Origin: JAGXOF01 sp046545575 | GTDB lineage: Bacteria; Chloroflexota; Dehalococcoidia; SZUA-161; SpSt-899 | Length of the DNA stretch: 8,143 nucleotides | Assembly (NCBI GenBank): GCA_046545575.1 | Contig: JBKGZM010000078.1 | Span: 1 to 8,143 of the forward strand | Direction of reading: 5' to 3' | Shown here: piece by piece, positions 6,607 to 8,143 of the stretch | Layout: every line of letters starts with the position of its first letter | Position numbering within the stretch: the first letter of the stretch is position 1 | The notes under the pieces: generated by a model | The model's input: only the letters and a program-made list of their open reading frames with translations | Database searches by the model: none | Told to the model about the DNA's origin: nothing | Program-made: the position numbers and the translations under genes

Positions 6607-6635
6607 TCCTTCCTCTCTACAGAGTTATTTCGAAA

Positions 6636-7727
6636 TCACTGAGCACCAAGCTTACCCAACTCACTCAGGATCTCGTCAGCAGGATACCCTTTTTCTTCCA
6701 AATCCGCAGCTATCTGATTGAACACCGGAGATGAGGCATCATAGATCTTTTGAAGCTCTGCCTCTCCGGGATTAATAATCTCAAGGCCCTGTTCCTCAGC
6801 ATACTGCAGATTCTCTTCTGCGGATTTATCTACAGCATCAACTATCATGTTTTGACCACGCTGAGTCATGTCATTGATAACCTGCTGTACATCTCCTGGC
6901 AATGACTCCCAGGTATCCGGATTCATTCCGACCCAGACCGTCGCGCAAACCATTTTCGGTATCGTGACATAATCCGTAAGCTCGGCCAGTTTCATCGACT
7001 CGAGCATTTCCGCACCACCAAAGTACCCATCCATTGTTCCCTTTTCCAGAGCCACGTATATCTCACTTATCGGCATACTCACCGGACTGGCTCCCCATGC
7101 CTCTGCCAGAGGTTCGAGCCCGGGCGGCATCCTCATTGTAATGCCCTCAAAATCGCTCAAAGTACGAATCGCAGTCCCGGAGGTACTAATAGATAGGGGC
7201 ACACTTGTATAACCCCAAAGGTAGTGTACATCCTTAAACTCTTCCTCAAGAGCAGGGAACTTGCTGAACACCTTATTGTAAACTGTAACGTTCTGCTCAG
7301 CTGTTTCCAGTCCCTTCATGGCATCGCCGACAAACTTGTTCAGGGGCAAATATTGCCTCGAATAGCCTGTAGGGGCCGTACCCATGTCAGCAAGACCCGT
7401 TTTCACCGCGTTGTACGTCTCCAGAGGTGAGCACAGGGTATTCGATGGATAGACGGTAAACTTAACCTTGCCATCGGTCTTTTCCTCCACCTCTTTCGCC
7501 CACTGCTCCATGCTCAAAAAATCAATGTGCGTTGAGGTGGTAACAGTGGTCCATTTGATCTCGATAGGCTCTGTAGATGGTGAGCTGGAAGCTGTAGGTT
7601 CCGGGCTGGAAGTTTCAGTTGCCGTCTGACATCCAGCCACCGCAACCAGAGACACCACGAGGACCACAATGCCAATCAAAGCCGCATACGCTTTCATTTT
7701 TGCTACCGTTTTCTTTTCAATCTCCAT
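6636..7727 (-). CDS. dctP: TRAP transporter substrate-binding lipoprotein DctP
   Basis: The 363-residue protein is the extracytoplasmic solute receptor of the transporter (DctP family). It has a basic N-terminus, a hydrophobic stretch (about 13-31) and a lipobox VAGC with Cys33, so it is predicted to be a lipid-anchored lipoprotein. A Ser/Thr/Pro-rich linker follows (about 34-55). The mature fold starts at IEIKWTTV. Family landmarks are the VKTGLADMGTAP segment (about 108-119), LSDFEGITMRMPPG (about 190-203) whose Arg199 aligns with the arginine that binds a ligand carboxylate in this family, and VALEKGTMDGYFGG (about 225-238). The start ATG has AAGGAGG 4 nt upstream. A lipoprotein receptor suits a single-membrane or Chloroflexota-type envelope. 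It follows the ferredoxin gene by about 52 nt. The ligand is probably an organic acid; its identity cannot be read from sequence. Confidence 0.95.
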   Translation of the reverse strand: MEIEKKTVAKMKAYAALIGIVVLVVSLVAVAGCQTATETSSPEPTASSSPSTEPIEIKWTTVTTSTHIDFLSMEQWAKEVEEKTDGKVKFTVYPSNTLCSPLETYNAVKTGLADMGTAPTGYSRQYLPLNKFVGDAMKGLETAEQNVTVYNKVFSKFPALEEEFKDVHYLWGYTSVPLSISTSGTAIRTLSDFEGITMRMPPGLEPLAEAWGASPVSMPISEIYVALEKGTMDGYFGGAEMLESMKLAELTDYVTIPKMVCATVWVGMNPDTWESLPGDVQQVINDMTQRGQNMIVDAVDKSAEENLQYAEEQGLEIINPGEAELQKIYDASSPVFNQIAADLEEKGYPADEILSELGKLGAQ

Positions 7728-7742
7728 ATCTCCTCCTTTTTA

Positions 7743-7760
7743 GTGATTTTCAGGAATCAC
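7743..7760. repeat. Short inverted repeat between the ferredoxin gene and dctP
   Basis: GTGATT (7743-7748) and AATCAC (7755-7760) form a 6-bp stem with a 6-nt loop just upstream of the dctP ribosome site on the minus strand. It is followed by TAAAAAGG with no T-run, so it is not a terminator. It may be an operator or a chance repeat. Confidence 0.25.
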
Positions 7761-7779
7761 CGGAATCAAGCTTCGGTTT

Positions 7780-8064
7780 TTACTTTCCTCCTAGCGGCTT
7801 TTTCTCATTCGCTTCGATTTCCGATGGTGAAATCCCGAAGTCAAGCAAATGATGTACCGGAAATTCTACATCGATCGCTATCTCCGGACACATGGTCTCG
7901 CAGAAGCAACAGAAGAAACACTCTCCAGGATAGTCTACGGTAGGCATCTGCTTTTCTTCATCCCAGCCAAAAACATCTGTTGGACAATGCTGGTAACAAA
8001 GACCACACCCACTACAAACTCGGTAGTCAATCTTCGGTCCGTACTGGACTTCAACACTATACAT
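7780..8064 (-). CDS. 2x[4Fe-4S] ferredoxin-like protein
   Basis: The 94-residue protein has two complete CxxCxxCxxxCP motifs: Cys17, 20, 23, 27 and Cys49, 52, 55, 59. It should carry two [4Fe-4S] clusters and transfer electrons in the cytoplasm. An additional Cys53 sits next to a ligand (CFFCCFC). The 20-residue insert between motifs and the acidic tail after position 65 (with HHLLDFG) resemble small ferredoxin subunits of flavoprotein complexes such as the adenylylsulfate-reductase beta type, more than a free clostridial ferredoxin. The ATG at 8064 has AAAGGAG 9 nt upstream; an in-frame GTG at 8070 is only 3 nt away and less likely. It lies 17 nt after the end of a possible upstream gene that could be its redox partner. 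The link to the mutase pathway is inferred from operon position only. Confidence 0.88.
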   Translation of the reverse strand: MYSVEVQYGPKIDYRVCSGCGLCYQHCPTDVFGWDEEKQMPTVDYPGECFFCCFCETMCPEIAIDVEFPVHHLLDFGISPSEIEANEKKPLGGK

Positions 8065-8073
8065 AGTCACTCA

Positions 8074-8080
8074 CTCCTTT
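8074..8080 (-). promoter_or_regulatory. Ribosome binding site of the ferredoxin gene
   Basis: AAAGGAG on the minus strand is 9 nt from the ATG at 8064 and 3 nt from the GTG at 8070. The spacing favours the ATG, giving a protein starting MYSVEVQYG. Confidence 0.65.
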
Positions 8081-8081
8081 C

Positions 8082-8143
8082 TTAGTTTAGTAATACGGTC
8101 AGATGACCAGTACTATCTTTGCCTGCCTCGACCTGCTTAGAGA
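8082..8143 (-). CDS. Possible C-terminal end of an upstream gene, truncated by the window
   Basis: One minus-strand frame is open from the window edge to a TAA at 8084-8082 and encodes SKQVEAGKDSTGHLTVLLN. The stop lies 17 nt before the ferredoxin ATG, the same tight spacing as other junctions here, which suggests an operon neighbour. A second frame ends VLVI at a TGA near 8101-8099 and cannot be excluded. About 20 residues are too few to recognise a family. Confidence 0.35.
   Translation of the reverse strand, partial: SKQVEAGKDSTGHLTVLLN

Noticed and set aside
7728..7779. TTG mini-ORF after an AGGAGG in the last codons of the ferredoxin gene
   Set aside because: The spacing from AGGAGG to the TTG is nearly 20 nt and the peptide would be 9 residues; likely chance from Gly-Gly codons.
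1..8143. Mobile elements, CRISPR arrays, tRNA or rRNA genes
   Set aside because: No transposase or integrase, no regularly spaced direct repeats and no RNA-gene signatures were seen on either strand.

Overview
The window carries one long co-directional gene cluster, entirely on the minus strand. It reads from right to left as: the end of an unidentified upstream gene (about 8082-8143), a 2x[4Fe-4S] ferredoxin-like protein, the three parts of a TRAP transporter (DctP, DctQ, DctM), the small and large subunits of a coenzyme-B12 carbon-skeleton mutase of the glutamate mutase (GlmS/GlmE) type, a zinc-dependent medium-chain dehydrogenase and an MmgE/PrpD-family protein. Gaps are short (0 to about 140 nt), two junctions overlap or abut, and most genes have a strong AGGAGG-type ribosome binding site. 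No stretch longer than 300 bases lacks a gene. I see no rRNA, tRNA, CRISPR array, insertion sequence or integrase.

Organism: the oxygen-sensitive B12 and iron-sulfur enzymes, intermediate GC, strong Shine-Dalgarno sequences and a TRAP solute-binding protein made as a lipoprotein with a Ser/Thr/Pro-rich linker fit a strictly anaerobic bacterium. A Chloroflexota (Dehalococcoidia-like) or clostridial/Peptococcaceae-like lineage is plausible. This is inference from style, not a marker-based assignment.

Working model: DctPQM imports an organic acid, the mutase rearranges its carbon skeleton, and the dehydrogenase and the PrpD-like protein (family activities: dehydratase, epimerase, decarboxylase) process the product. 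The ferredoxin-like protein and its truncated upstream neighbour may handle electrons. The layout resembles the methylaspartate route of glutamate fermentation, but there is no methylaspartate ammonia-lyase and no MutL/GlmL in view. Compared with my recollection of Clostridium cochlearium GlmE, the large subunit keeps the B12-site residues and two of three substrate arginines. It lacks the third arginine, the glutamate that contacts the amino group, and both active-site tyrosines. The mutase is therefore probably not a glutamate mutase, and the cluster is a candidate for an undescribed B12-dependent catabolic pathway.

Two further points stand out. The dctP-dctQ junction contains two mutually exclusive hairpins around the only good Shine-Dalgarno for dctQ, plus a 7-codon upstream mini-ORF, which looks like a translational switch. 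A perfect 16-bp hairpin of the dispersed-repeat type lies between the dehydrogenase and the PrpD-like gene.
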